From NCBI RefSeq assembly GCF_000026145.1, contig NC_009445.1, positions 434,001 through 498,000 on the forward strand: 64,000 nucleotides of DNA. Direction: 5' to 3'. The position numbers and the translations under genes were made by a program. Every line of letters starts with the position of its first letter. The stretch's first letter is position 1. Below, one piece after another: positions 35,847 through 44,191 of this stretch. The stretch comes from Bradyrhizobium sp. ORS 278 (GTDB lineage: Bacteria; Pseudomonadota; Alphaproteobacteria; Rhizobiales; Xanthobacteraceae). The notes beneath the pieces are model-generated. The model saw only the letters and a list, made by a program, of their open reading frames with translations. It did no database searches and was not told where the DNA came from.

Positions 35847-37616
35847 ATGACCCCGCCGATTCGTACCGCACTGTACCTGCGAGTCTCGACCGGCCGGCCG
35901 GCCGAGAACGATCTCTCGATCCCGGATCAAAGGCGGCAGGCCAGGGCCTATTGCGCCTCGCGCGGCTGGGAGATCGCGGCCGATTACGTCGAGCCGGGCG
36001 CAACGGCTACTGATGATCGGCGGCCCGAGTTCCAGCGTATGATCGACGCGGCGACGACGACGCCGGCAGCCTTCGATGTGGTCGTGGTCCACAGCTTCAG
36101 CCGCTTCTTCCGCGACCAGTTCCAGCTCGAGTTCTACGTTCGTCGCCTCGCCAAGGCCGGCGTCCGGTTGGTCTCGATCACCCAGGAGCTGGGCGACGAT
36201 CCCATGAGCAACATGATCCGGCAGATCATGGCGCTGTTCGACGAATACCAGTCCAAGGAGAACGCCAAGCACACGCTCCGCGCCATGAACGAAAATGCTC
36301 GGCAAGGATTCTTGGAACGGCGCGCGGCCGCCGATCGGCTACCGGATCGTCACCTCGCCCGAGCAGCGTGGGCACCGGACCAAGAAGACGCTGGAGATCG
36401 ATCCCGTCCAGGCCGAGACCGTGCGGCGCATCTTCCGGTTGGCACGCGAGGGCGACGGCAGTTCGGGACCGCTCGGCGTCAAGTCGATCGCCACGCATCT
36501 GAACGCTGCTGGCATCCGCACCCGCAATGGTGGCCGCTGGGGCGTGGACGCGGTCCACAAGGTGCTGACGCGCACGACCTATATCGGCCGGCACCGCTTC
36601 AACACCAAGTTCTGGAAGACCCGTGAGCGCAAGCCTGAAACCGACGTGGTCGAGATGGCGGTGCCGCCGATCATCGATCCGGGCGAGTTCGAGGCCGTGC
36701 AAGCGCTGCTCAAGAGCCGCAGCCCGGCGATGACGGCGCCGCGCGTCGTCAGCGGTCCGACCCTGCTTACCGGCATCTGCTTTTGCGCGGCCTGCGGCGG
36801 GGCGATGACGCTGCGCACGGGCAAGAGCGGACGCTATCGCTACTACACCTGCTGCACCAAGGCCCGCCAGGGCGAGACCGGCTGCCCGGCCACACCGTTC
36901 CGATGGAGAAGCTGGATACGCTGGTGGCCGATCACATCGAGAAGCGGCTTTTGCAGCCGCAGCGCCTGGAGAAAATCCTCTCGGCCGTGCTTCATCGCCG
37001 CCAAGAGCGGGCCGAGCGCAGGCGCGGCCACATGACCGATCTGCGCAAACGCTCGGCCGAGGCGGAGGCCCGGCTCAAGCGCCTTTACGACGCCGTCGAG
37101 AGCGGCGTTGCGGAGCTCACAGACCCGATGCTGAAGGACCGGATTGCGGAGTTGAAGGCCACGCGGGACCAGGCCCGCCAGGACGCAGAGCGGGCTGAAG
37201 AAGCGCTGAATCGTTCGGGGCCAGCGATCACCCCGCAGACACTGAAGGTGTTTGCCAGAGCCGCCCGGAAAGGGATGAGGGCCGAGGGCGGCGGCTACCG
37301 TCGCGATCACCTCCGCGCGCTCGCCCAGCGCGTCAAGGTGAACGCGAAAGAGGTGCGCATTATGGGAGACAAAAGCGTGCTCCTGCGCACGCTGGCCGCC
37401 GGGTTCAAGCGCAAAAGCGGCAGGTTTTGGAGTGCCCAGTTCTGTACCGAAGTGGCGCACCCGACACGATTCGAACGTGTGACCTTTGCCTTCGGAGGGC
37501 AGATGTCGATATGTTCATTGTGCTTACCCTGTTTTGCTTTGAATTTCCGCGTGCTCCGTATACCTTATTTCGCAGCGATTTTCGAGGGCAGCGGACATTC
37601 TCAGGATTACCCGTGA
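35847..37616 (+). pseudogene. Large serine recombinase with two frameshifts
   Basis: Pieces of one protein lie in successive frames. 35847 to about 36311 holds the resolvase domain (ALYLRVSTG, catalytic Ser14; FSRFFRDQFQLEFYVRRL). About 36313 to 36900 holds the recombinase domain and zinc ribbon (ARPPIGYRIV, CFCAACGGAMTLRTG). From about 36900 the coiled-coil end follows (MEKLDTLVADHIEKRLL). The first break is one extra T at 36312-36313 (GGATTCTTGGAAC), the second one missing base near 36890. The shift pair does not restore a working protein. The last 50 codons run through the left attachment repeat, so the original C-terminus was probably altered by insertion of the neighbouring element. Confidence 0.85.
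37453..37501. repeat. Left attachment site: 49-bp copy of the tRNA-Arg 3' part
   Basis: Identical over 49 bp to 61267-61315, from the encoded CCA end through the T arm into the anticodon stem. Flanking bases differ on both sides. It is not a complete tRNA gene. Confidence 0.95.
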
Positions 37617-37647
37617 TTTCCGCCACGTGCTTACCCGGTGCTTACCC
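37520..37647 (+). promoter_or_regulatory. Left integrase arm-type sites
   Basis: Three exact copies of GTGCTTACCC at 37520-37529, 37627-37636 and 37638-37647, the last two 11 bp apart. They lie between the attachment repeat and the integrase start. The same motif pair with the same spacing occurs inside the right end. Likely targets of the integrase N-terminal domain; the pair just before the integrase start could also repress its expression. Confidence 0.65.
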
Positions 37648-37655
37648 GTACTCCG

Positions 37656-38927
37656 ATGGCAAAATTGACCAAGCGGGCCGTGGATGCGGCCGAGACTAGC
37701 GGCGCCGACCTCTTCATCTGGGATGACGAGTTGCCCGGCTTCGGCCTGAGGGTGAAGAAGAGCGGTGCAAAATCCTTCCTTGTCCAATATCGGAACGCCA
37801 ACGGCCGCAGCCGGCGGCTCACGATCGGGCGATTTGGGGTCCTCACGGTCGAGGAGGCACGCAAGGAAGCCAAATTGGCCCTTGGGAATGTCGTGCGCGG
37901 TTCGGACCCGGCTGAGGCGAGAAAGCTCGCCCGTGGCGCGATGACGATCCAGGATCTCGCCCGCGAGTATCTTGAAAAGGCCGAGCGCGGCCTGATCCTG
38001 ACCCGTGGCGGCAAAGGTAAGAGCGAAACCACGCTTTACACGGATCGCGGGCGCGTGGAGCGCCACATCATTCCACTGATCGGCAAGCGGACCATCAAAG
38101 ACTTTACGGCCTCCGATGCGGGGAGGTTCCTTCGGGATGTGATCGCCGGCAAGTCCGCGACGGATGTCAAAACCGAGAAGAAACGGGGGCGGGCGATCGT
38201 TACGGGCGGCAAAGGCACTGCCGCGCGGACGGCTGGACTGTTGGGCGGCATCTTCAGCTACGCCGTTGCGGAGGGATATCGCCCCGACAATCCGGTCAGC
38301 GGCCTGCGTAGGCCGAAAGACGAAACCCGCGAATGGCGCCTCGATGACGAGGGCTATAGACGCTTGGGCAAAGCCCTGGAGACAGCAGAGGCGAATGGAG
38401 CGCACTGGCAACGAGTTCTTGCGTGCCGTGCTGCAGCTCTGACTGGCTGTCGCTTGGACGAGATCCAAGGTCTATTGAAGTCGGAATTGGACACGAAGGG
38501 CATGGCGCTCCGACTCGGGGACAGCAAGACCGGGAAAAGCGTTCGGCCGATCGGATCGGCGGCTGTTGCCGTGCTCGTCGCGGCGTCAGACAAATCCAAG
38601 TCGAAGTATGTGTTTCCCTCGATCACGTCGGACGCGAAGCACCACACAGGGCTGACCCGGTGGCTCCAAGACATTGCTGGAAAAGCAGTGCCTGGCATCA
38701 CCAGTCACGGGTTGCGGCATTCGTACAGCTCGACCGCCGAGGATCTCGGCTTTTCAATCCCGACAATTAAGGCGCTGATCGGTCATTCTCGCGCGAGCGT
38801 CACGGAGGGGTATATCCATAAAATCGATTCAGCCTTGCTGGCGGCTGCAGATCGCATCGCGAGTCACATCGATAACGCAATGACCGGCCGCTCGACCGAA
38901 AAGGTAGTCCAGCTCAGGCAGGCTTAA
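37656..38927 (+). CDS. Tyrosine-type site-specific integrase
   Basis: 423 residues from [20 protein letters not shown] (ATG at 37656; an earlier start would run through the arm sites). An N-terminal DUF4102 arm-binding domain covers about 1-90, a core-binding domain about 95-210 and the catalytic domain about 225-400. Catalytic residues: Arg266 (TGCRLDEI), His351 and Arg354 (HGLRHS), His377 (GHSRAS) and Tyr386 (EGYIH). It should insert and excise the element at tRNA-Arg(CCG), whose 3' copy is 155 bp upstream. Complete and apparently functional. Confidence 0.95.
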   Translation: MAKLTKRAVDAAETSGADLFIWDDELPGFGLRVKKSGAKSFLVQYRNANGRSRRLTIGRFGVLTVEEARKEAKLALGNVVRGSDPAEARKLARGAMTIQDLAREYLEKAERGLILTRGGKGKSETTLYTDRGRVERHIIPLIGKRTIKDFTASDAGRFLRDVIAGKSATDVKTEKKRGRAIVTGGKGTAARTAGLLGGIFSYAVAEGYRPDNPVSGLRRPKDETREWRLDDEGYRRLGKALETAEANGAHWQRVLACRAAALTGCRLDEIQGLLKSELDTKGMALRLGDSKTGKSVRPIGSAAVAVLVAASDKSKSKYVFPSITSDAKHHTGLTRWLQDIAGKAVPGITSHGLRHSYSSTAEDLGFSIPTIKALIGHSRASVTEGYIHKIDSALLAAADRIASHIDNAMTGRSTEKVVQLRQA

Positions 38928-39017
38928 CCCATCGGCGCGGCTAGGGTAGCTCCCGAAAAGCTGGCCCGCACCAGCCTGCCGCGTCGTCCTTTGCGGAATG
39001 CTCCAAGCGGAGGGGCA

Positions 39018-39821
39018 ATGAGCACTCACGACAGCGGCATTTTGCCGTTTCGCGGAAGGCGGCTAGCCCGCTTGAATCTGATCGCCAAACAAGCGCCGCG
39101 GAATAGGAAGAGGATTGCAATTGCGAAACGAGCGCGCTTGCGTCGGTCGGCAATCGAAAAGCAAGACCGTCTTGGTCGCATCGCGAGGTTTGCAGAAACG
39201 CAACGAACCTGCCGGCGCTGGATTTCCCTTGGTGAAACGCTGGACTGGCTAACCGAGCGATCGGTGATTCGGGCCGGACGGCCCAACTCCGAGGAGCCGA
39301 CGGCCTATCGGTTTATGACTGCGCTTCTCAACGCGCTCTTCACACACCGCTTTAGCAGCAAGATCGGCGAGAATTGGGCCCCTCGCGTTTTCATGCTTGA
39401 CGCCTCTCAGAAGCTTGGGCGCCTAGGTTTCGGCGATATTGCCGCCGCTGCAGATACAACGATGTATCGCGATCCCCACATTGCCCGCGCGTTCGTTTCC
39501 TGTCTCTGGGTGCGCAGGGAGGATCTTCTTAGCGTTTTTAACGAGCGTGGCTGGGAAGTACCCGCTTGGCTCTCAACAGTGCCGGCCAAAGCCAAGACTA
39601 CGTCCCGTTCGACAGCGACAAAGCGGATCGCGGAGGCCGAGATTCTTCCAATGTTTGAGAAATGGAGGCGTCAGCAACCGACCGGCTACATCCCCACGCG
39701 GGATGAGGATATCGAACACATGAGGCAATATGGGGTGAGCCGCGAGAGGGTTAGGGAGCTTCGTAAGAGTTTCCCATCGCGTGAGCGAGGCGAAAAGAAG
39801 TGCTCCAGGACCGATCCCTAA
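39018..39821 (+). CDS. Hypothetical element protein
   Basis: 267 residues from MSTHDSGILPFRGRRLARLN, with GGAGGGG just upstream. A strongly basic N-terminus (about 15-65) suggests nucleic-acid binding. The middle has hydrophobic helices (YRFMTALLNALFTHRFSSKI) and the C-terminus a possible helix-turn-helix (IEHMRQYGVSRERVRELRKS). Family not recognised. It lies between integrase and excisionase, where a regulator would be expected. Confidence 0.6.
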   Translation: MSTHDSGILPFRGRRLARLNLIAKQAPRNRKRIAIAKRARLRRSAIEKQDRLGRIARFAETQRTCRRWISLGETLDWLTERSVIRAGRPNSEEPTAYRFMTALLNALFTHRFSSKIGENWAPRVFMLDASQKLGRLGFGDIAAAADTTMYRDPHIARAFVSCLWVRREDLLSVFNERGWEVPAWLSTVPAKAKTTSRSTATKRIAEAEILPMFEKWRRQQPTGYIPTRDEDIEHMRQYGVSRERVRELRKSFPSRERGEKKCSRTDP

Positions 39822-39933
39822 TAGGCGGCTCAAATAGGCGGCAAAATCACCCCGCCTATATGGACCGCTCATTTTCCGATGCTCCATTTACTTGGCATCC
39901 ACGGAAATTAATCCGTGATGATGCGAGAGTCGA

Positions 39934-40197
39934 ATGAGCGACACGGAAACTACTAAGCTCGAGCGCCACCTTCGCCGCTCAGAAGCGGCAAAGTACGTTA
40001 CGGACACATACAACATCCCTTGTTCTCCGAAGACACTTGCGAAGCTGGCTTGTGTCAGTTCGGAGGGGCCTCCCTTTCGAAAAGCAGGGCCATTCCCGCT
40101 ATACCCGATTTCGGGTCTCGACGCTTGGGCGCGAGGCAAGATCGGTCCTCTAGTCCGCTCAACCAGCGAGACTGTCGCGATGGGGGCTGCGGCATAG
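39934..40197 (+). CDS. Excisionase-like small HTH protein
   Basis: 87 residues. ERHLRRSEAAKYVTDTYNIP, SPKTLAKLACVSSEGPPFRK and YPISGLDAWARGKIG follow the AlpA/excisionase-like winged-helix pattern (helix-turn-helix followed by a wing with GPPFRK). Probable recombination directionality factor for the integrase and perhaps a regulator. First gene of a tight early operon. Confidence 0.75.
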   Translation: MSDTETTKLERHLRRSEAAKYVTDTYNIPCSPKTLAKLACVSSEGPPFRKAGPFPLYPISGLDAWARGKIGPLVRSTSETVAMGAAA

Positions 40198-40198
40198 T

Positions 40199-40399
40199 AT
40201 GGTCTTCAAAGAAGAAGGCCCCGCCGCAGCGATTGGGACGCTGGACGGGGCCAGAATTGATCAGCTTGGCGGCTCGATCGTTCCAGAATTTACTCCCACT
40301 CTGACCAATCGGCAAGCTTGTCGGCTATCAATTGCCTATTCGCTTGCGCCTGCAACTGCGCGGACCGTTGCGCGCCTTCACTACGGGGAGGCGGCATGA
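40199..40399 (+). CDS. Small phage-type protein
   Basis: Up to 66 residues. The second half (LTNRQACRLSIAYSLAPATA) resembles small proteins in alphaproteobacterial phage early operons. The first 20 codons overlap a stem-loop (GGCCCCG 40217-40223 / CGGGGCC 40246-40252 with an inner CAGCG/CGCTG stem), so the true start may be later. Its stop overlaps the next start (ATGA at 40396). Confidence 0.45.
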   Translation: MVFKEEGPAAAIGTLDGARIDQLGGSIVPEFTPTLTNRQACRLSIAYSLAPATARTVARLHYGEAA

Positions 40400-40758
40400 T
40401 GTCAAAGTCTCAAATTGAGAGTTTGAAGAAATCCAAAGGCGGGCGCCGCTCGCGCGACAAGGGCAACCGAGCCGAGCGGGCGATCACCAAATTCCTGCAG
40501 CATCGTGGGTTTGCGGCCGAGCGCGTGCCGCTGTCCGGCTCAGCGGGCGGGTCATTCGTCGGCGACATCACTATTCTGCTGTTGGGAGTGGATCGTTGCG
40601 CAGAGGTGAAAGTCCGCGCCGATGGCTTCCGCGTGTTGTACGGGTGGCTTGAAGGTCGCGACCTTCTCATTGTCAAAGCCGACCGGGCCGAGCCGCTGGT
40701 TGTCCTTCCGCTGCGGTTTGCCGCTGAAATCGCGGCCAAAGCGGAGGGCAATCGATGA
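40396..40758 (+). CDS. Holliday-junction-resolvase-like PD-(D/E)XK nuclease
   Basis: 120 residues from ATG-ATG at 40396. Pattern of the archaeal Hjc/phage resolvase group: a basic start, GNRAERAITKFLQHRGFAAE (first Glu), SGSAGGSFVGDITI (Asp) and CAEVKVRADGF (Glu-x-Lys), with a C-terminal LLIVKADR strand. Likely resolves branched DNA during element replication or recombination. Stop and next start overlap (ATGA at 40755). Confidence 0.8.
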   Translation: MMSKSQIESLKKSKGGRRSRDKGNRAERAITKFLQHRGFAAERVPLSGSAGGSFVGDITILLLGVDRCAEVKVRADGFRVLYGWLEGRDLLIVKADRAEPLVVLPLRFAAEIAAKAEGNR

Positions 40759-41033
40759 GGGAAAGATTGCCCAACCGGCGGGGAAGCCTCGCCTTCGAAT
40801 TCAATCATGAGGGGTACAAATACCGCGCCAGCATCGGGCGTTTCGATGACGGGCGCCTCGCCGAAATCTTCCTCGATACCGGCTTGATCGATACTCCGTT
40901 GCAGCAGAATGCGGAAAACGCCGCAATGCTGGCAAGCCTTCTTTTGCAGCATGGAGCGAAGGTTGCGGATATCGTGCATTCGGTCTCCGGGCCGGTGGCA
41001 GTTGCCCTCGCGCAAGCGGAGGCGTTCTCATGA
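40755..41033 (+). CDS. TSCPD-domain-like small protein
   Basis: 92 residues. YKYRASIGRFDDGRLAEIFL followed by AENAAMLASLLLQHGAKVAD matches the short TSCPD-like proteins common in alphaproteobacterial prophages (related to an end domain of ribonucleotide reductases). Role unknown. Overlaps both neighbours by 4 bp. Confidence 0.65.
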   Translation: MRERLPNRRGSLAFEFNHEGYKYRASIGRFDDGRLAEIFLDTGLIDTPLQQNAENAAMLASLLLQHGAKVADIVHSVSGPVAVALAQAEAFS

Positions 41034-41476
41034 TGCTGGCTTCCGACATTCAACAGCTGGCAATTGGCGTGGCTGTAAGCTTGGCTGACGCGCCCTTTGC
41101 CGAGCTGGAAGCCCAATCCACCCAACTTGCTGAAATGGCTCTGGAGGGCTTCCTGACGAAGCAGCAGGCATCGGACATTGCCTTTACGGCCGCTAAGGCA
41201 GCCGGGCTTGTCCATCGGCATGGCCCCGACGTGGTTCAAGAAACCATTTCGGAAGGTTTCAACATGGCCGTGCTCGCGCCAATCGAGGCGCCGCCTATCG
41301 TGCCAAAGATCCCGGCAAAGCGGCCGTACCAGACGCCGGAGTCAACCATCGCTGCGTTTTGGTACACGGTGCACAACGAAGATGAAGCGACGCTGAGACA
41401 GTGGCTGTTGGATCATCCGGCGGATGCACCGTACCTCCGAAAGCTTTGGGAGGCTCGATGCTGCAAGAGCAAGTAA
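41030..41476 (+). CDS. Hypothetical early-operon protein
   Basis: 148 residues. A helical N-terminal half (LAIGVAVSLADAPFAELEAQ), a Pro-rich linker near 95-110 and a helical end (TLRQWLLDHPADAPYLRKLW). Family not recognised. It overlaps the TSCPD-like gene by 4 bp and the RepA-like gene by 19 bp, so it is translated with the replication genes. Confidence 0.6.
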   Translation: MMLASDIQQLAIGVAVSLADAPFAELEAQSTQLAEMALEGFLTKQQASDIAFTAAKAAGLVHRHGPDVVQETISEGFNMAVLAPIEAPPIVPKIPAKRPYQTPESTIAAFWYTVHNEDEATLRQWLLDHPADAPYLRKLWEARCCKSK

Positions 41477-42627
41477 GCCGCGCCTTCTCCGTGGTGATGA
41501 ACGACGAGCCTCCGTTTCCGAGCGGACCGGAGGATTACGGCTATTCCGTCGCGCCCGCTCCAGCCCCCGCAGAGCCTATCGCTCCGTTCGCGCCGATTAC
41601 ACCGGCTGCGTGGCGCGGTATCGAGCCGACACCGCAACGGTGGCTTGCAGAAGGTCGAATTCCTCTGGGAGATCTCACCATCCTGGCAGGCAACGGAGGC
41701 TCTGGCAAAACCGAGATTGCCGCGCAATTGCTGGTTTCTGTTGCCGCAGGGCTTGGCGACTGGCTTGGCTGCGTCGCCGAGACGGGGCCGGCGCTCTTCC
41801 TTTCGTGCGAGGAGCCGGAAGACAACGTTCGGGACCGCGTCGAACGTATCGCCAAACACCGCAATATTGATCCTCACGGCATCGACAGTTTGCATCTCGT
41901 GTTTCCCGACCTTGATCAGACGTGGCTTTGCAACGTCGACAAGAGCGGGAAAGTCCAGCGAACGCATTTGCTGCAGCAGCTTGAGTCCTGGATTGTCCAG
42001 AACAAGCCGGCGCTCGTTGCCATAGACAGCGTGGCGGCGGTTTTCGACGGCGACGCAATCCAGCGGCGGCAAGTTCGAGCTTTCCTAGCGATGCTGCGCA
42101 AGCTGGCGCGCGAACAGGAAACCGCGATCCTGTTGCTTGATCACCCGAGCGTGCGGGGAATGGCGGACGGCAGTGGTACGGCAAACTCCGTCGACTGGCG
42201 GAATTCGGTTCGGAGCATGTTGCACCTTTCGGACCCTGATAAGGACGATCCCGACGCACGGTATCTGGAAGTGAAGAAAAGTAATCGCGGTCGCACGGGA
42301 GAGAAGACACGCATCCAATGGGCTGGACTAACATTTAGCACCGCCTTGTCGGCCGGGTCGCCTCGTCAGGCGGCAGCTGAACGGGAGGTTGACGAGCTTT
42401 TCTTGCGCCTCCTCGACAAGCGCAACGCTCAGGGGCGCCGCGTTCATGCGAGCAACGCGAAGGGCAACGCCCCATCGGAATTCGCCCAAGACCCCGAAGC
42501 GGCAGGCGTCACAGCGCACGCCTTCCGCTCCTCAATGGAGCGACTGCTTACTGCTGGCACCATCAGGGCCGTTGAGACCGGACCGGCCAGCAAGCGCCGG
42601 CAGCATCTGGAAAGGGACGGGCGATGA
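41458..42627 (+). CDS. RepA-like hexameric ATPase (AAA_25)
   Basis: 389 residues from MLQEQVSRAFSVVMNDEPPF, with GGGAGG upstream. RecA-fold ATPase of the RSF1010 RepA/AAA_25 type: Walker A GNGGSGKT at about 78-85, SCEEPEDNVRDRV near 115, Walker B LVAIDSVAAVF (Asp190) and a LLLDHPS sensor strand. A C-terminal DNA-binding tail follows. Such proteins act as replicative helicases of plasmids, phages and satellites. The next gene starts inside its stop codon and is built over iteron-like repeats. Confidence 0.85.
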   Translation: MLQEQVSRAFSVVMNDEPPFPSGPEDYGYSVAPAPAPAEPIAPFAPITPAAWRGIEPTPQRWLAEGRIPLGDLTILAGNGGSGKTEIAAQLLVSVAAGLGDWLGCVAETGPALFLSCEEPEDNVRDRVERIAKHRNIDPHGIDSLHLVFPDLDQTWLCNVDKSGKVQRTHLLQQLESWIVQNKPALVAIDSVAAVFDGDAIQRRQVRAFLAMLRKLAREQETAILLLDHPSVRGMADGSGTANSVDWRNSVRSMLHLSDPDKDDPDARYLEVKKSNRGRTGEKTRIQWAGLTFSTALSAGSPRQAAAEREVDELFLRLLDKRNAQGRRVHASNAKGNAPSEFAQDPEAAGVTAHAFRSSMERLLTAGTIRAVETGPASKRRQHLERDGR

Positions 42628-43310
42628 CCTTCCAACCCCCCTACCAACCGGTTTTTTCACCTTCCAACCCCCATGCCGACGCCACTACCAACCGCGTTCC
42701 AAAGCCTTCCAACCCCCCTACCAACCATGGGTTTCCAACCCCCCATACCCCCCGGGCGTTGGAAGGCGCCCAAACGGGGCGCTTCCAGGCTTCCAACTCG
42801 GGCTGCGCTGAGGCTTCGCCCCGAGTTGAAAGCCACCGCAAAGCCGACAGCAACCCAGTCGATAACAATTCTAGTATTCAAGACCAGAGGGACGGCGAGA
42901 GGGATAAATTCGGGAACGATAACGACGTCAGAGCCATGACGGTTTTTGCAGCCCCTAAAAGCCGAACCAGTCAGCCCGCAAATCCGGTTGGCGCTCAGGC
43001 TCTTGGAAAGCTGAAGATCCTGGAGCCATTCAACGGCCTGGAGGCGATCTCAGTACCGGAGGCGTCGCGAGCGACAGGCGTGCCCGAGACCACACTGCGC
43101 CGCTGGACACGCGAACACGGCCTAGGTCGCCGCGTTGGGGGGCATGTCCGGCCGTGGACGCTCAGCCGCATCGCGCTCGCCATGCACCTGGCAGGCGATC
43201 GGGACGCTCTGGCTGCCTATCACTTAGGTATCCGCCAAGAGGAATCTGTCGCCCGCTACTATCGCAACGAAGGGCTCGCAAGGCTGCTCAGGCTCCCGGC
43301 GTTCAATTGA
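42624..43310 (+). CDS. HTH DNA-binding protein encoded over iteron-like repeats
   Basis: 228 residues, overlapping the RepA-like gene by 4 bp. The first 55 residues are a Pro/Asn/Thr-rich repetitive stretch (QPPYQP, PSNPPTNHG) dictated by the underlying DNA repeats. The last 100 residues contain a MerR/Xre-like helix-turn-helix (ISVPEASRATGVPETTLRRW) and a helical end. It could be the origin-binding partner of the RepA-like ATPase; that is inference. Confidence 0.65.
   Translation: MTFQPPYQPVFSPSNPHADATTNRVPKPSNPPTNHGFPTPHTPRALEGAQTGRFQASNSGCAEASPRVESHRKADSNPVDNNSSIQDQRDGERDKFGNDNDVRAMTVFAAPKSRTSQPANPVGAQALGKLKILEPFNGLEAISVPEASRATGVPETTLRRWTREHGLGRRVGGHVRPWTLSRIALAMHLAGDRDALAAYHLGIRQEESVARYYRNEGLARLLRLPAFN
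42628..42800. repeat. Iteron-like array (possible replication origin)
   Basis: A 22-bp sequence starting CCTTCCAACCCC occurs identically at 42628-42649 and 42705-42726. Partial copies of CCTTCCAACCCC or CTACCAACC lie at about 42660, 42684 and 42728, and inverted or diverged forms (TTGGAAGG, CTTCCAACTC) run to about 42800. The array is directly behind the RepA-like gene. Confidence 0.65.
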
Positions 43311-43618
43311 TTGAGGCGAATGCTGAATTCGCGACTTTGGTGATCATTTCACAGCTTGCCGAGAGTGCTCCTAGAACCGCTGCTAGGCCATTTCGAGACC
43401 AGTACGCGCGCGAGGGGAGTGGGTGGAAGCCGGTATGCCTGCCGGCGGCTCAGTTCTGAGCAGTCGTCTCGTCAATCGCCACGAGGCGTTTAGCGAGAAA
43501 ATCAGGTAGAGCGGCCATAGCGGCCATAGCGGCCACTCCCGGATTCCGTTTCGGTCATGCGCATGTTAGTCTTCGCGGTAGATATCAAGATAAGGAAGTC
43601 TTCGGGACGCTTTTGCAC
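43311..43618. other. 308-bp gap with a short tandem repeat
   Basis: No gene recognised. Three copies of AGCGGCCAT (the last ending AC) lie at 43510-43536. Confidence 0.5.
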
Positions 43619-43789
43619 ATGACTGAGGAAATGAAGATTGTGCAGTTTCGCGCTCCGGATCGCCTGTCGAGAGTCATCGACGAGGCGGCGAGTAGGAATT
43701 TCCAGACCAAGTCGGAATACATCCGTCAAAGCATCGTAGAGAAGTTGCGAGCTGACGGCGTGCAATTCGACATGGTCGCGCGCTCTTGA
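43619..43789 (+). CDS. Ribbon-helix-helix (CopG-like) small protein
   Basis: 56 residues: MTEEMKIVQFRAPDRLSRVI then a helix and QTKSEYIRQSIVEKLRADG. The beta strand with alternating residues followed by SEYIR and the second helix is the ribbon-helix-helix DNA-binding pattern of CopG/ParD-like antitoxins and phage repressors. No toxin gene is adjacent, so a regulator of the element is more likely than an antitoxin. Confidence 0.7.
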   Translation: MTEEMKIVQFRAPDRLSRVIDEAASRNFQTKSEYIRQSIVEKLRADGVQFDMVARS

Positions 43790-43966
43790 GTGCGCAGCCG
43801 GCTAGGAATGCCGGTAGCGGGGCTTAGCCCATAGGCAGGACGTTGGCGGACCTTAGGCAGAGCCGCTTTTGACCGGACGAGGTGTCCGGCAATCCCTTCC
43901 GTTTGCTCAATCCGGCGCCACACAACGAGGCCGCGCGCGCGTGCGTCGTTGAGAGACGAGAGAACA

Positions 43967-44191
43967 ATGGTCAATCGAATTAGGCTCCCTTCTCCTTCCC
44001 CTGAAAATGATGCCAGCCCGTCGTGCGCTGGAGGAATGATTGTGTCCGAGGCGCCTGTAGCCTCCGCTCAAGCTTCAGCCGTCGAAGTCTTTGGCTCGAA
44101 GAGCGGCCTGCAGGAATCAAGGGTTCATATTGAAAATAAGCAGGGCCGTCCCGGCGGGGCAGCGATATTAGTTAAAAGAAGGGCGAGCTAA
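43967..44191 (+). CDS. Small hypothetical protein before the tail-fibre gene
   Basis: 74 residues from MVNRIRLPSPSPEND. Low-complexity Ser/Ala/Pro start; the end (SRVHIENKQGRPGGAAILVK) is positively charged. A TTG six codons upstream is an alternative start. Its stop overlaps the tail-fibre start by one base (TAATG), so it is cotranslated with it. Confidence 0.5.
   Translation: MVNRIRLPSPSPENDASPSCAGGMIVSEAPVASAQASAVEVFGSKSGLQESRVHIENKQGRPGGAAILVKRRAS

Noticed and set aside
36295..37035. Independent gene starting inside the serine recombinase
   Set aside because: The frame carries the middle of the recombinase family sequence and its apparent start is created by the frameshift.
37427..37699. 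Frame containing APDTIRTCDLCLRR (also at 61115-61390)
   Set aside because: This peptide is a translation of the tRNA-Arg sequence and its copy, not a gene.
43510..43536. Possible CRISPR or iteron start (three 9-bp repeats)
   Set aside because: The units are adjacent with no spacers and too short. I saw no CRISPR array or cas gene anywhere in the window.
43619..43789. Toxin-antitoxin pair
   Set aside because: The ribbon-helix-helix protein has no adjacent toxin-like frame on either strand.
43873..43889. CCGGAC/GTCCGG hairpin as terminator
   Set aside because: Only a 6-bp stem without a U-tract and not placed at the end of a gene.
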